Shown in pieces: positions 14,723-22,154 of a DNA stretch of 37,226 nt; positions within the stretch are counted from its first letter, which is position 1; every line of letters begins with the position of its first letter. Source of the DNA: CAYLXN01 sp964388235 (lineage in GTDB: Bacteria > Patescibacteriota > Saccharimonadia > Saccharimonadales > Saccharimonadaceae); contig CAYLXN010000005.1 of NCBI GenBank assembly GCA_964388235.1, positions 1-37,226 of the forward strand, read 5' to 3'. The translations under genes were made by a program, and so were the position numbers. Under the pieces are notes generated by a model that saw nothing but the letters and a program-made list of their open reading frames with translations, was not told where the DNA came from and ran no database searches.

Positions 14723-16501
14723 CTATTTTAATTCTACTTGATCAATAGCTACTTGTAGGGCAGCTTGCTCTACAAGTATCTGCTCGTTTGTGTAAACCGG
14801 ATATGAGCTGAATCCAGTTTCTTCATCATAATAATCTAGTGGATTTTCTGTTAGATTATTATTTACTACTCTAGATTTTTCATACTGAATTAAAAACCTA
14901 GCATAGGACTCTTCTGTGTAAAGATCTGAATCATAATAAATCTTTACAGCCTTGTCAAAAATAAGCCCAAAGCCTTCTGAAGTACTATCGTTTATAGACT
15001 CTTCTATAGAATCATAGTAATTCGCGAAGACAAACGCCTTTTCAGCATTTGATAGTAGCCTTTGAGCTGTCTCCAGACTCCCGAATTCTTGAGCGTATTC
15101 ATCGTCCGTCAAAAACGGACCTGATGAGTAGTCTTTCATGTATGAATATGAAGAATTTACTAACCCTCCTGGTACCATTGGAAATCTACCAGCAAGCCAC
15201 TCATCATTCCAAGGACGCAACTGCTCTTCAAGCTCTGTAAATTGTGGAAGCAGAGCTATCACTTGCGGATCCGCGTACTGGCTGTACGTAGGATCCGTTG
15301 GGTCTGGATCTGGATCGACTGGTGGGTCCGTTGGGTCAGGATCGACTGGCGGATCCGTTGGATCTGTCGGATCAACAGGATCGGTAGGGTCTGTTGGCGT
15401 TGGGTCCGTCGGGTCAACCGGCGGCTTTGGATCCGTTGGCTTAGGGTCGACTGGATCCGTTGGTTTTGGATCCACCACTGGCGGTTTCGGATCATCTACT
15501 TTTGGTAAACAATCCTCCACCTTTCCTAACGCATCGCCAGGAACAAAGATTCTTCTTACTGACCCTATGCTGGTCGGTATATACTTACAGAGACTCTCTG
15601 TAAGTATTACTGGCCCTTGAAACTTGGTAGCCAGAAAAGATGAAACTACTCCGTCAGCAAAAACATCTCCCCTTACCAGGGATATGTTTTGCATAGATGG
15701 AGCCGGATAGACGTGCGTCGCCACTTTGACAGAAGTCTCATAACGATTTCTTCCGCCAATTCTTGAGACATCATTATCTGTTAATGTCTCAATGTTCTTT
15801 TGAACATTGGCATTGATAGCAGCCTCAGAACCTACTAGTAGAACAGTTTTTCTGCTCTTTAATAGGCTCCTCGTTTCCTCGGGCAAGCTGCTAGGTCTTG
15901 TTAATAACAAAACACTATTGCCTTTTCCCAGAAACGTTCCTGCTGATAATGCGTCGGCGAATATATCTCCTCTAGCAACAATAACATCTTTTTTGTTGCT
16001 AGGATCGATATACTTCGCAACAGCAACTGCTGTTGCATAACGATCAGACCCTGACAGACGAACTATATTTGCTCCAGTCAGTTTACTTTTTAGTAAGCTA
16101 ACTTGATCCTCTGGAAGGACATCAGCCCCACCAACAAAAATTATCTTTGCTGGCTCTAACTGCATTACTGCACTTAGAGTGCTTTCTGGGATTCCTTTTC
16201 TGCGAGAAAGCAGAATCGGTGAGCCTAGAGAGCCGGAGACTAGCGCGTCAGCAAAATCATCGCCTCTTGCGATGACTACTGTGCCACCCACAGCTCCTTC
16301 CGAAACAGCAACGTTCGCCGCTGTTTCATAACGATCCTTTCCGGGGTATTGTTTATAATTTACCCCTTTATAGATCATCTCTTTAGGTGAAGGTATCATC
16401 GTTACAGCATTAACCACAGTACCTCCTGTTGTGGCTAATATAGAGATAAGCACTAGCATTGCTATTGCTCTTAAGTTTTTAGTTTTAAATGACTTTTTCA
16501 T
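14723..16501 (-). CDS. Secreted surface protein with three CWB2 repeats and a FIVAR-like C-terminus
   Basis: A 592-residue exported protein with a signal peptide (MKKSFKTKNLRAIAMLVLIS, probable cleavage after VVNA). Three cell-wall-binding type 2 repeats follow. Each has the DRYETA-like opening (KDRYETAANVA, SDRYATAVAVA, RNRYETSVKVA) and ARGD.FADAL (third form VRGDVFADGV). A linker of about 65 residues of PTDP/PVDP repeats leads to a helical C-terminus. That region contains YTEESYARFLIQYE and EQAALQVAIDQVELK, resembling FIVAR domains of adhesins. CWB2 repeats anchor proteins to anionic wall polymers. I chose ATG 16501 over 16507 because GGAGG (16514-16510) is 8 bases from the former and only 2 from the latter. 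Confidence 0.9.
   Translation of the reverse strand: MKKSFKTKNLRAIAMLVLISILATTGGTVVNAVTMIPSPKEMIYKGVNYKQYPGKDRYETAANVAVSEGAVGGTVVIARGDDFADALVSGSLGSPILLSRRKGIPESTLSAVMQLEPAKIIFVGGADVLPEDQVSLLKSKLTGANIVRLSGSDRYATAVAVAKYIDPSNKKDVIVARGDIFADALSAGTFLGKGNSVLLLTRPSSLPEETRSLLKSRKTVLLVGSEAAINANVQKNIETLTDNDVSRIGGRNRYETSVKVATHVYPAPSMQNISLVRGDVFADGVVSSFLATKFQGPVILTESLCKYIPTSIGSVRRIFVPGDALGKVEDCLPKVDDPKPPVVDPKPTDPVDPKPTDPKPPVDPTDPTPTDPTDPVDPTDPTDPPVDPDPTDPPVDPDPDPTDPTYSQYADPQVIALLPQFTELEEQLRPWNDEWLAGRFPMVPGGLVNSSYSYMKDYSSGPFLTDDEYAQEFGSLETAQRLLSNAEKAFVFANYYDSIEESINDSTSEGFGLIFDKAVKIYYDSDLYTEESYARFLIQYEKSRVVNNNLTENPLDYYDEETGFSSYPVYTNEQILVEQAALQVAIDQVELK
15280..15490. repeat. Tandem DNA repeat encoding the Pro-Asp-Thr linker
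   Basis: Degenerate repeats of GGATCCGTTGG- and GGGTCTGG-like units encode the PTDP/PVDP linker on the minus strand. Slippage here would change linker length without breaking the frame when units are multiples of three. Open frames on the plus strand here are by-products of the repeat. Confidence 0.8.
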
Positions 16502-16552
16502 TTTCATTTCCTCCTTTTTATTTTATTTTTAAACAAAAATGAAAACATCTAA

Positions 16553-16581
16553 ATAATACAACTAAAATAATAATAAATCAA
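16553..16581 (-). promoter_or_regulatory. Promoter of the CWB2 surface-protein gene
   Basis: On the minus strand, TTGATT (16581-16576) and TATTAT (16558-16553) are 17 bases apart. An A/T-rich leader of about 45 bases carries AAGGAGG before the start. Confidence 0.65.
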
Positions 16582-16663
16582 GCTTTAGCACTTTTTTACA
16601 ACAAAAAATCAACACTCAGGCGGCTTTTGTCTCTTGACAGAGTTGACAGAACCACTTACTCGG

Positions 16664-16693
16664 TTTACAGCAACGGCCATAAACTGCTAAAAT
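16664..16693 (+). promoter_or_regulatory. Promoter of the metallo-hydrolase gene (leaderless type)
   Basis: TTTACA (16664-16669) and extended TGCTAAAAT (hexamer 16688-16693) are 18 bases apart. Six bases separate the hexamer from the ATG at 16700. Confidence 0.7.
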
Positions 16694-16699
16694 AGAGCA

Positions 16700-17548
16700 A
16701 TGGTAAAACTTGGAGCAACTGATCGGCTGAAATTTTTGACCAAAGTTGGCTATATCAATATCAAAAAATGGTTTCGTCAATCGCAAGAAATTGATGTTGA
16801 TAAATTAACTAACAATAGTTTCGTGTTTATCGGGCATTCGACTTTGGCGCTAAATCTAAACGGCGTCAAGATTATCACTGATCCAATTCTCTACAATCAC
16901 CTCAAAGGCATCAAGAAAACCGACAAGCTGCTGCGGGGGAGCCTGGAGTACGATTACGATTATGTATTTATCACCCACGCCCACAGCGATCACCTACATA
17001 AACCATCGCTGCGACTGCTGGACAAAGATGCGACCATTGTCACGCCGCTGAAAGTCAACAAATACGTGCGCCACCTCAGTTTTAAGCAGATCAAAACTCT
17101 TCGCCCTAATGCCCCAGAATATTTAAACGACCAGCTAAAAGTCACAGCTTTTAGATGCAAGCACGACGGACGACGTTTTTATAGAGGGGAGATGGTTGAC
17201 ACGCTGAGCTATTTATTTGAAACACCCGAAATCAAAATCCTGGTGGTTGGCGACACTGCTGCTACTAATAATTTTGACGGAATTGAGGCAGATATTGTTT
17301 TCATGCCAATTGGTTGCTATCAGCCAGTAGATATGGAAGAAATGCATTGCAATCCCGAGCAGAGCTACCAGATGTTCACCAGAATGAAAGCCAAAGTCTT
17401 CATCCCGATTCATTTTGGGACACTAAATTTAGCTTTAGATAATGATGCTTTGACTTTGGAGCGGATTTTCTCCCTGAAAGGCAAAGATCTGCGGATCAAA
17501 ATCGCTGATTTAGGCAAAAAATACGATTTCAAAAAATTGGTGTGCTAA
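16700..17548 (+). CDS. UlaG-like metallo-beta-lactamase-fold hydrolase
   Basis: A 282-residue cytoplasmic metal-dependent hydrolase of the metallo-beta-lactamase superfamily. It is nearest in pattern to the UlaG/NAPE-PLD-like group. FVFIGHSTLALNLNGVKIIT and DPIL near residues 36-63 are typical for the group. The metal motif H-x-H-x-D-H is present in FITHAHSDHLHKP near residue 95. Further metal ligands are probably in AFRCKHDGR, LVVGDTAA and IPIHFGTL. The substrate is unknown. No ribosome binding site fits before the ATG; a -10 box six bases upstream implies a leaderless transcript. Confidence 0.87.
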   Translation: MVKLGATDRLKFLTKVGYINIKKWFRQSQEIDVDKLTNNSFVFIGHSTLALNLNGVKIITDPILYNHLKGIKKTDKLLRGSLEYDYDYVFITHAHSDHLHKPSLRLLDKDATIVTPLKVNKYVRHLSFKQIKTLRPNAPEYLNDQLKVTAFRCKHDGRRFYRGEMVDTLSYLFETPEIKILVVGDTAATNNFDGIEADIVFMPIGCYQPVDMEEMHCNPEQSYQMFTRMKAKVFIPIHFGTLNLALDNDALTLERIFSLKGKDLRIKIADLGKKYDFKKLVC

Positions 17549-17553
17549 CTGGC

Positions 17554-17582
17554 TTGCTAAAGTTTATTTAAATTGGTATAAT
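17554..17582 (+). promoter_or_regulatory. Promoter reading into the tRNA-Thr half array and tRNA-Thr
   Basis: TTGCTA (17554-17559), a 17-base spacer and TATAAT (17577-17582). It is the only evident promoter before the intact tRNA-Thr, so the transcript should run through the repeats first. The leader contains TACCTA-AAACA-TAGGTA, a possible hairpin. Confidence 0.7.
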
Positions 17583-17622
17583 TTCAAGCGCGTGCATAGG
17601 GCGACCTGCGCTACCTAAAACA

Positions 17623-17856
17623 TAGGTATGCCGCGATAGCTCCTGCGTGAAACGTAAGTCAATCGTAGAGCGCATGGCGCGATAGAAAGTAGGTATGCCG
17701 CGATAGCTCCTGCGTGAAACGTAAGTCAATCGTAGAGCGCATGGNNNNNNNNNNNNNNNNNNNNNNNNNNNNNNNNNNNNNNNNNNNNNNNNNNNNNNNN
17801 NNNNNNNNNNNNNNNNNNNNNNNNNNNNNNNNNNNNNNNNNNNNCGCGATAGAAAG
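17623..17856 (+). repeat. 67-bp tandem repeat of tRNA-Thr 5' halves with altered D-loop
   Basis: Two 67-base units start at 17623 and 17690. Each holds the tRNA-Thr 5' acceptor and D-stem (GCCGCGATAGCTC), an enlarged D-loop (25 bases instead of 8, with GCGTGAAACGTAAGTC), and the returning TAGAGCGCAT. The unit then continues with GGCGCGATAGAAAG instead of the anticodon arm. The third unit passes into the intact tRNA at 17864. The N run splits the second unit. The bases on either side of the run would join as a perfect unit, so the true copy number is unknown. Confidence 0.9.
17745..17844. other. Assembly gap (100 N)
   Basis: Exactly 100 unknown bases, the usual placeholder for a gap of unknown size. 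It lies inside the tandem repeat, which suggests that the repeat defeated the assembler. Open frames that cross it are meaningless. Confidence 0.99.
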
Positions 17857-17863
17857 TAGGTAT

Positions 17864-17939
17864 GCCGCGATAGCTCAGTCGGTAGAGCGCATCCATGGTA
17901 AGGATGAGGTCTCGGGTTCAAATCCCGATCGCGGCTCCA
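17864..17939 (+). tRNA. tRNA-Thr (GGT)
   Basis: The acceptor GCCGCGA (17864-17870) pairs with TCGCGGC (17929-17935), then T73 and encoded CCA. The D-arm is GCTC/GAGC. The anticodon loop ATGGTAA gives GGT, reading ACC and ACU. The T-arm has CGGGTTCAAATCCCG. Structure is complete, unlike the repeats just upstream. Confidence 0.96.
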
Positions 17940-17945
17940 GAAAAT

Positions 17946-17969
17946 CACACGCCATCAGGGTGTGTTTTT
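17946..17969 (+). terminator. Terminator after tRNA-Thr (GGT)
   Basis: CACACGCC-ATCA-GGGTGTG forms a stem with one bulge, followed by TTTTTGTTT. Confidence 0.8.
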
Positions 17970-17976
17970 GTTTAGC

Positions 17977-18477
17977 TTAAAGCTGTTTAATTTCATCAAT
18001 TTTATTGTAATTATAGCGCTTAAAATTGCGCCAACCACCCCTGACATCAGCATCATAAATCCTAATCAGACCGTTTTTGATTTTTTTAATCTGAACCAAA
18101 GCTGGATTGTAGGGAACCAGCGTCTTATAATAAGCCAATTCTTGCTCCGAACTAAGCTGCCGAGCCGGAAAAATTTTCTGAAAATGCTGGGTAGCGATAT
18201 CCGTAAAATAATCTTGCCTCCCAGCGGGCGGCAAATATTTATCAGCTGACAGGCCCATGTACGACATGATCTTCTTGATATCACCCAAAATCACCTTCGT
18301 TTCGCCCTCAAAATAGACAAACAGCTGATTTTTGTCAGTCCTAAAGACCGTCGCTTTCAGCGATCGACCGACTGGTTTTTGCGACAAAATTACCTCATCA
18401 ACCACCATTTGCTTGCCAAAGTGGTCGCTGGCTATCTTTTCTAAACTAACGCTGTTATACAATTGATTAAAACTCAT
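17977..18477 (-). CDS. Protein of unknown function
   Basis: A 166-residue soluble protein with no domain I recognise. It has no signal peptide and no membrane helix. It has alternating hydrophobic and charged stretches, as in KATVFRTDKNQLFVYFEGET and KVILGDIKKIMSYMGLSADK, suggesting a mixed alpha/beta fold. The C-terminal part is basic and aromatic (GGWRNFKRYNYNKI). The ATG at 18477 is 7 bases after a TAAGAT box (extended by an upstream TGA), so it may be leaderless. It is divergent from the helicase gene, with only 47 bases between the two start codons. Confidence 0.72.
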   Translation of the reverse strand: MSFNQLYNSVSLEKIASDHFGKQMVVDEVILSQKPVGRSLKATVFRTDKNQLFVYFEGETKVILGDIKKIMSYMGLSADKYLPPAGRQDYFTDIATQHFQKIFPARQLSSEQELAYYKTLVPYNPALVQIKKIKNGLIRIYDADVRGGWRNFKRYNYNKIDEIKQL

Positions 18478-18484
18478 TACTTAT

Positions 18485-18517
18485 ATCTTATCATTAAAAC
18501 CCAAAATCGGGTATAAT
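18485..18517. promoter_or_regulatory. Back-to-back leaderless promoters
   Basis: The minus-strand -10 TAAGAT (18490-18485) and the plus-strand -10 TATAAT (18512-18517) each lie 7 bases from their ATG (18477 and 18525). With 21 bases between the hexamers, the two -35 regions overlap, so polymerases would compete. Confidence 0.6.
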
Positions 18518-18524
18518 TTAACTA

Positions 18525-21500
18525 ATGGAAAAAATTTATGACAATCTCAACCCCGACCAGCGATTAGCGGTCGACACCATCGAAGGACCAGTTTTGGTGC
18601 TGGCTGGCCCTGGCACTGGCAAAACCCAGTTACTATCAGCGCGAGTGATGAAAATTCTCGAAACTACCGACACTTTGCCGCAAAATATTTTGTGCCTAAC
18701 TTTCACCGATACGGGCGCCGAGAATATGCGCAATCGATTGCAAAAAATCATCGGCGAGCAAGCGTTTAAGGTCAATATTTTCACTTTTCACGGCTTGGCG
18801 CAGGATTTGATTAATTCTAATCGCGAGTATTTTGCCGATTATAATTTTGATCAAGTGGCTGATGAGATTAGCAAGCATCAGATTATTGAGGACGCCAGGG
18901 CTAATTTGAGTTACAAAAACCAGTTGTTTTACACCGACGCCAAAGCGATTTTAGGTTTAATTAGCAAACTTAAGCAGGCTGATCTGGAGCCTGATGATCT
19001 TGAAGCTTTGTTGGAGCAAGACGAGCAGGCGTTCGCAGCAGCGGAAGCTCAAGTTGAAATTCTGGCCGAAACCGCTGGCCGTCAAGCTTTGGCTAAAATT
19101 TTACCGATTTATCAGCAAGTTAATCAAACGCTAGCTGAATTTGAGACGCCAACTAATTCGCTTAAAGTCATCAATCAGCGACTAGCCGAGGCCTTGCTGG
19201 AAGCGACCGAGGAGAATTCGACCAAGCCACTGACCGCTTGGCGCAGTGATTATTTCAAGAAATCAACCACCGATCAATATATCTTCAAAGATCAATCAAA
19301 GCTTGCTAAATTGCGTTTAGTTAGCCAACTTTACCGAATTTATCAGCAACAACTGGCCGAGCGTGGACTGTATGATTTTGATGATATGATCATCAGTTTG
19401 ATCAACGCACTTGAGACCAATATCGATTTTCGCTACAGTTTGCAAGAAAAATATCAGTACATTTTAGCGGATGAATATCAAGATACCAATCCAGCTCAAG
19501 CCCGAATCATCGAGTTGCTGGGCGACAATCCAGTCAACGAAAATCGACCGAATATCATGGTGGTTGGCGATGACGATCAAGCGATTTACGCTTTTCAGGG
19601 TGCTGACTATTCGAATATGCAGCAATTTATCGAGCGATGGAGTGATGTCAAGCTGATCAATTTGACGATCAATTATCGTTCGCACGCTGACGTGTTGGCT
19701 TTTGCGGCTAATATTGCTGGCCAGATTGAAAATCGAGTCCAGCCAGCTGACGATCAGAAATTTACCAAGCAAATTGTCGCTCACCAAGATGTCAGCCAGT
19801 CTTGCCAAATTGAACGAATTAATTTTAAAAGTCAGGCCGCTGAGCGTCAATTTATCGCTCAATCAATCAAAAAATTGCTTAATTCGGGCGTCAAGCCAAG
19901 CCAAATTGCAGTTTTAGCACCCAAACATCACTTGCTAGTTAGTCAAGCCGGCTTTTTGCAGGCCGAAAACATCCCGATTAGCTACGAACAACAGTCGAAT
20001 ATTCTTGATTTGCCAATCGTTGATCAATTGGTGACTTGGGCGGAAACGATTTTAGCCGCCGATCAGCCCAACCAAGTCAATCCGCTGTTTGCTAAATTAA
20101 TCAGTTTCGACTTTTGGCAAATTAAAACTTTGACTATTTGGCGGTTCTTGGCGGCCTTTAAACAGGCGCGCGTTGATGGCCTTATCGATTTTGCCCTCAA
20201 TTCAGCGGAGGATTTTCCAGAAATTAATCAATTAGCACAGATGATCATTGAACTCAATCGCCAAGCCGTAACTGCCAATCTGACCGTCATGTTGAATTAT
20301 CTAGTCGGCAATCAGCCAGTTAAAATCAACGACCAAGACTGGACGTCACCACTCAAAAATCAAGTTTTAACTGACGACAGTTCGGCGGCAATCGAGCTAG
20401 TCACTACGCTGTTAATTTTATTTGAAAAACTGGATGATTATGCCGAACAGCACCTGAACGATACGACGGCGACGTTGGCTGACTTGGTGACGATGATTGG
20501 TCACTATCGGCAACTTGGCACGCCGATTAATTTCACTCATCCATACAGCAACAGTGATCAAGGCGTGCAGTTGATGACCGTATTTGGCGCTAAAGGCCTC
20601 GAATTTGAGCATGTTTTCTTGGCGTCGCTCAATCAAGCTACTTGGGAAAAAGGCCGCGCCGACAGTATCAGTTTGACGCCAAGCCTGACTTACATTCGCA
20701 GAAATAGTCAATCGCGTGATGACAAGTTGCGCTTGCTGTTTGTGGCGATCACTCGCGCCAAAAACCATCTCTATCTGACAAATCACCTCTATTCCAACAC
20801 CGGCAAACCAATTACCAATCTCAGTTTGCTAATGGAAGATGAATCGCTCAGCGGCCATTTGCCAACTAAGTACCAAACAATTGAACAAGATGAAAGTCAA
20901 GCTGTCGATTTGCAAACCCTGACTACCGATTGGCAAAGTCGCTATTTTCAGTTGACAACCAGCAAAAAAGATTATTTACTAGCCAAAATGGCTAATTATC
21001 GACTGTCACCGAGCGATTTGACGGCTTTTATTGATCTAGAATACGGCGGACCAGATCAGTTTTATTTGGATCGAATTATCGGCTTCCCGGGCGAAGAGGG
21101 CAGCCAGTTGGTGTTGGGGTCGGCGATTCACAAAGCTCTCGAGTGGATTAATTCGCAAGACGACTTGCGAGCTTGGGAGAAAATCACTAGCGGCTCCGTC
21201 AAGGTCGCGACTGATTTCATCGCTCAAGCTAAATCGAAATTGCCACCCGCTGAAATTAACCAACTGATTGATTACGTCGAAGATTTGCTGCCACGCTATC
21301 TTGAGGCGCAACGGGAATTTTTGACTCTACCAGCCGAAGTTGAAGTTAGTTTTTACAGCGAAAACTGTCGCTTGGGCGAGGCCGATATTACTGGCAAAAT
21401 TGATCGACTAGAAATCGACCACAAAGCTAAAACGATTCGAATTATTGATTTTAAAACCAGCCGACCGGAAACCAAGTGGGGCAACATTGCCAAAACCCAC

Positions 21501-21803
21501 AAGTACAAATTGCAACTCTATTTTTACAAACTGCTTGTCGATTGCTCAGCCAAATACGCTGGCTATCGAGTCACGGGCGGGCAAATTGAATTCATCGAAC
21601 CAGACCCAGAAACCAAACAATTTGTCCGTCTCGAGCTAGAATTTGACCCTACCGAACAGCAGCGGATCGAGCAGCTAGCTCAAGCGGTGTTTGCTAAAAT
21701 TAAATATATTGATATTTTTCAACCTGATTTTCAAGGCAACGTTATCGAGCAAATTCAGCAGTTCGAAGATCAATTAATCAGTGAATTTAACGCTCAAGCT
21801 TGA
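18525..21803 (+). CDS. UvrD-like superfamily 1 DNA helicase with C-terminal RecB-like nuclease
   Basis: A 1092-residue ATP-dependent 3'-5' helicase joined to a PD-(D/E)xK nuclease, the layout of AddA/RecB/AdnAB-type end-processing enzymes. Helicase motifs in order: Walker A AGPGTGKT (27-34), ILADEYQDTNPAQ (about 312), VVGDDDQAIYAFQG (about 346), LTINYRSHAD (about 382), TVFGAKGLEFEHV (about 685) and RLLFVAITRAKNHL (about 733). Nuclease motifs: GSAIHKALEW (about 865), GKIDRLEID (about 957), IRIIDFKTSRP (about 973) and LQLYFYKL. All key acidic residues and the Lys are present. It likely acts in double-strand-break repair. No partner subunit lies nearby. Leaderless start. Confidence 0.92.
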   Translation: MEKIYDNLNPDQRLAVDTIEGPVLVLAGPGTGKTQLLSARVMKILETTDTLPQNILCLTFTDTGAENMRNRLQKIIGEQAFKVNIFTFHGLAQDLINSNREYFADYNFDQVADEISKHQIIEDARANLSYKNQLFYTDAKAILGLISKLKQADLEPDDLEALLEQDEQAFAAAEAQVEILAETAGRQALAKILPIYQQVNQTLAEFETPTNSLKVINQRLAEALLEATEENSTKPLTAWRSDYFKKSTTDQYIFKDQSKLAKLRLVSQLYRIYQQQLAERGLYDFDDMIISLINALETNIDFRYSLQEKYQYILADEYQDTNPAQARIIELLGDNPVNENRPNIMVVGDDDQAIYAFQGADYSNMQQFIERWSDVKLINLTINYRSHADVLAFAANIAGQIENRVQPADDQKFTKQIVAHQDVSQSCQIERINFKSQAAERQFIAQSIKKLLNSGVKPSQIAVLAPKHHLLVSQAGFLQAENIPISYEQQSNILDLPIVDQLVTWAETILAADQPNQVNPLFAKLISFDFWQIKTLTIWRFLAAFKQARVDGLIDFALNSAEDFPEINQLAQMIIELNRQAVTANLTVMLNYLVGNQPVKINDQDWTSPLKNQVLTDDSSAAIELVTTLLILFEKLDDYAEQHLNDTTATLADLVTMIGHYRQLGTPINFTHPYSNSDQGVQLMTVFGAKGLEFEHVFLASLNQATWEKGRADSISLTPSLTYIRRNSQSRDDKLRLLFVAITRAKNHLYLTNHLYSNTGKPITNLSLLMEDESLSGHLPTKYQTIEQDESQAVDLQTLTTDWQSRYFQLTTSKKDYLLAKMANYRLSPSDLTAFIDLEYGGPDQFYLDRIIGFPGEEGSQLVLGSAIHKALEWINSQDDLRAWEKITSGSVKVATDFIAQAKSKLPPAEINQLIDYVEDLLPRYLEAQREFLTLPAEVEVSFYSENCRLGEADITGKIDRLEIDHKAKTIRIIDFKTSRPETKWGNIAKTHKYKLQLYFYKLLVDCSAKYAGYRVTGGQIEFIEPDPETKQFVRLELEFDPTEQQRIEQLAQAVFAKIKYIDIFQPDFQGNVIEQIQQFEDQLISEFNAQA

Positions 21804-21828
21804 ATAATTAAAAAGTTTGTTTTATAAT
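21800..21828 (+). promoter_or_regulatory. Promoter of the zinc mini-protein gene
   Basis: TTGAAT (21800-21805) overlaps the helicase stop. It is 17 bases from TATAAT (21823-21828). A leader of about 57 bases follows, ending in AAAGGAAG. Confidence 0.75.
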
Positions 21829-21891
21829 CACCGCTTGTAATAGTACGTTTGTAAATCATCACTAGACCGAACTTTCAAAGGAAGTGAGAAG

Positions 21892-22062
21892 ATGTTTGGT
21901 TTTAAGGCACCTTGTAAGGAGTGTAAAGGAACAGGCAGATGTCCGAAGTGCGGCGGAAAGGGTTGTCCCGCTTGCGGCACGAAAGACTATTTGTCTGGGG
22001 TTTATAAAGGCGGCAAAGTCGGTAAATGTTCTGCCTGTGGAGGCAGTGGCAAAGAAAAATAA
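21892..22062 (+). CDS. 56-residue zinc-finger mini-protein (DnaJ-like Cys pairs)
   Basis: A short protein of 56 residues. It has four C-x2-C pairs: CKEC, CPKC, CPAC and CSAC, with glycine-rich KGTG, GGKG and GGSG after them. This is the CxxCxGxG style of the DnaJ zinc domain and of small rubredoxin-like zinc proteins, without the J domain. It probably binds two zinc ions. AAAGGAAG (21877-21884) lies 7 bases before the ATG, and a good promoter and terminator bracket it, so it is a stand-alone gene. Function is unknown; RNA binding or chaperone assistance are guesses. Confidence 0.8.
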   Translation: MFGFKAPCKECKGTGRCPKCGGKGCPACGTKDYLSGVYKGGKVGKCSACGGSGKEK

Positions 22063-22107
22063 TGAAGAAGAGATAGATTGCAAAAAAATAAACTAGGAGG
22101 TGATAGC

Positions 22108-22137
22108 GGGATCGAGAATTATCGATCCCTATTTTTT
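22108..22137 (+). terminator. Terminator before the dihydrouridine synthase gene
   Basis: GGGATCGA (22108-22115) pairs with TCGATCCC (22122-22129), followed by TATTTTTT. Upstream at 22095-22104 is AGGAGGTGAT, a perfect anti-16S match with no start codon at a suitable distance. Confidence 0.88.
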
Positions 22138-22141
22138 ATGT

Positions 22142-22147
22142 TAAAAT
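22142..22147 (+). promoter_or_regulatory. -10 box of the dihydrouridine synthase gene (leaderless type)
   Basis: TAAAAT ends 7 bases before the ATG at 22155 and begins just after the terminator T-run. Confidence 0.65.
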
Positions 22148-22154
22148 TAGACAG

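Noticed and set aside
15049..15620. Plus-strand open frames with GSVGSTGG- or RWVRI-like repeats
   Set aside because: They are antisense by-products of the PTDP linker DNA of the CWB2 gene; no ribosome binding site or promoter supports them.
17623..17856. CRISPR array
   Set aside because: The units are contiguous 67-mers without variable spacers, contain tRNA-Thr sequence, and no cas gene is near.
17568..17980. Open frames on both strands across the N run
   Set aside because: They translate unknown bases and lie over a tRNA gene and its repeats.
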